Origin: Sphingomonas paucimobilis
GTDB taxonomy: Bacteria > Pseudomonadota > Alphaproteobacteria > Sphingomonadales > Sphingomonadaceae
Reading direction: 5' to 3'
DNA: 6,353 bases
Assembly (NCBI GenBank): GCA_945860425.1
Contig: CAMAQU010000103.1
Span: forward strand, 1 to 6,353
Below, in pieces: positions 5,192 to 6,353 of the stretch. Position 1 is the stretch's first letter, and each line of letters begins with the position of its first letter. The notes under the pieces were generated by a model that was given only the letters and a program-made list of their open reading frames with translations, was not told the DNA's origin and did no database searches. The position numbers were made by a program, and so were the translations under genes.

Positions 5192-6353
5192 TTATATTGC
5201 GGGAACGGCCGGATATGCCGTAAACACGGGGCCAAGCGCGGCCTTGAGTTCGCCCAACCAAGGGTCAAACATCCGCCATTGATCGGTTCCCTCCCGAAAA
5301 ATTGGGCGGCGCACTTGTTCTGAGCTTGCGGTGCGCACGGCGCGGTCATTTTCCCAGAAGCGCAGACAGGCTTCCTCAAACGGAAAACCAAGGGCGTCGA
5401 GCAGATGGCGGATTTCGGCCGCGCTATCCTCAACCATATTTTCATGGAAAACACGCACGACCCGGCCCGGCAAAACTTGATCAAAATGCGCCATGAGATC
5501 GACATAATCGGCATAATAACGGCCAATATCCGTTAGATCATAAGTGAAGCCCTGCCCGCGGGCGAAATGCTGCTTAAAGTTGGAAAAACAACACGCCATC
5601 GGGTGGCGGCGCGCATCGATGATCCGCGCATTGGGCAGGATCAGGTGGATCAGGCCCACATGGATCCAGTTATTGGGCAGCTTATCAATGAAGAAAGGCT
5701 TGCCCGTTTTGCGCTGGATCGTCGTGCGTTCCAAAAATGTCTCGCCCATGCGCAGCAGATCATCCGGCGACGCCGCCGCCAGCCGTTCAGGCCATTGATC
5801 AATCGTGCCCAATTGAGCGGCAATATGCGGAATATCCGGCAGCTCCATTGTCCCTTCCACCTGGGAATGGGTGGAGAGAATTTGTTCCAGCAATGTAGAC
5901 CCCGCGCGCGGCAGGCCCAGGATGAAGACAGGATCCTCCGCGAGACAGCCTTGGCCTGCCCGGCTGGCAAAAAACTCTGGCGTGAACAGTGCCTTTGCCG
6001 CCGCCACATGGCGCGAGACATTGCGTTCATGCGTCTCAAGTTCGGCCGCGCGCAGCCGGTTGCCTTCTGCATAATGGTGGAAGGCGGGTTCCGCCTGCTG
6101 GCGATCTTCAAAGGCTTTGCCGAGCGCGAAATGGAGGTGGAAGCGGTCTTCCGACGAAATATCCTCGCGCTCTAACCCAGCACGCATCACATCCAGATCG
6201 GCATCGTCAAACGACACGGTTTTGAGGTTGGCAAGGCTCCACCAGACTTCACCCAGCGCGGGCGCAATTTCCAGCGCGCGGCGATAGGCCGTCACGCTAT
6301 GCGCTTGTTGCCCAACGGTCTTGAGCAAATGGCCATAAGACATCCAGATTTTG
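5192..6353 (-). CDS. TPR-repeat sulfotransferase family protein (N-terminal part outside window)
   Basis: Predicted PAPS-dependent sulfotransferase fused to N-terminal tetratricopeptide repeats; the acceptor is unknown. The frame stays open to the right edge. The ATG at 6341-6343 is internal to a TPR unit (KIWMSYGHLL, then TAYRRALEIAP), so the start lies outside. At least 387 residues are visible. Counting from that ATG, a TPR helix pair covers about 1-30 and helical linker sequence follows to about 125. GLPRAGSTLLEQ (143-154) is the 5'-phosphosulfate-binding loop. DKLPNNWIHVG (220-230) is a family-typical core segment. DARRHPMACCFSNFK (243-257) is the 3'-phosphate-binding motif. RAVRTASSEQVRRPIF (334-349) and PWLGELKAAL (361-370) are typical of the C-terminal end. 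No signal peptide can be judged. It lies 133 bases upstream of the receptor gene on the same strand. The fold assignment is secure; the biological role is not known. Confidence 0.9.
   Translation of the reverse strand, partial: KIWMSYGHLLKTVGQQAHSVTAYRRALEIAPALGEVWWSLANLKTVSFDDADLDVMRAGLEREDISSEDRFHLHFALGKAFEDRQQAEPAFHHYAEGNRLRAAELETHERNVSRHVAAAKALFTPEFFASRAGQGCLAEDPVFILGLPRAGSTLLEQILSTHSQVEGTMELPDIPHIAAQLGTIDQWPERLAAASPDDLLRMGETFLERTTIQRKTGKPFFIDKLPNNWIHVGLIHLILPNARIIDARRHPMACCFSNFKQHFARGQGFTYDLTDIGRYYADYVDLMAHFDQVLPGRVVRVFHENMVEDSAAEIRHLLDALGFPFEEACLRFWENDRAVRTASSEQVRRPIFREGTDQWRMFDPWLGELKAALGPVFTAYPAVPAI

Noticed and set aside
5567..6175. Open frame of 202 codons on the + strand opposite the sulfotransferase
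   Set aside because: It is antisense to a gene with clear sulfotransferase motifs, has no recognisable domain, and is explained by G+C-rich codon bias of the opposite strand.
6341..6343. ATG as the true start of the sulfotransferase
   Set aside because: The frame is open to the window edge, and the residues before it (KIW) continue a TPR helix, so the ATG is internal.
1..6353. CRISPR array, tRNA, insertion sequence or prophage genes
   Set aside because: No regularly spaced repeats, no tRNA-like cloverleaf, and no transposase, integrase or phage protein was seen on either strand.

Overview
The window looks like chromosome from an alphaproteobacterium, most likely a sphingomonad (Sphingomonadales). 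Four things suggest this: moderately high G+C, a DnaE2-type mutagenic polymerase, a large TonB-dependent receptor starting with a DEIIVTAQ TonB box, and G/C-rich CCCTCCCGC..GCGGGAGGG palindromes between genes. This placement is from recall of family style, not from a search. Coding density is high. There are four genes, two of them cut by the window edges, and no gene-free stretch longer than 133 bases. No tRNA, rRNA, CRISPR array, transposase or integrase was seen.

Layout. Bases 1-1179 (+) hold the last third of dnaE2 (imuC), the error-prone DNA polymerase of the SOS mutagenesis cassette. It converges on a minus-strand block of three genes. In transcription order these are a TPR-sulfotransferase (6353-5192, its N-terminal part lies beyond the right edge), a TonB-dependent outer-membrane receptor (5058-2644) and an AdiC-like APC amino-acid permease (2580-1261). 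The dnaE2/permease junction carries an 85-base symmetric element made of two identical 22-base palindromes inside a wider inverted repeat. Its outer arm supplies the last codons and the stop of the permease. A third palindrome of the same kind lies in the 63-base gap between the receptor stop and the permease ribosome binding site.

Function. The receptor and permease together could move a substrate across the outer and then the inner membrane, possibly an amino acid, a small peptide or another amine. The sulfotransferase next to them is of the TPR-fused, PAPS-dependent type. I recall, but cannot verify here, that such proteins recur beside receptors of this plug-sequence type in sphingomonads and Caulobacterales. 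What the three do together is unknown, and this is the most interesting biological question in the window. The 133-base leader between sulfotransferase and receptor is unusual. It holds four different perfect inverted repeats, each with a 6-base spacer, and is the likely control region for the receptor and permease. dnaE2 belongs to a separate, DNA-damage-related unit.
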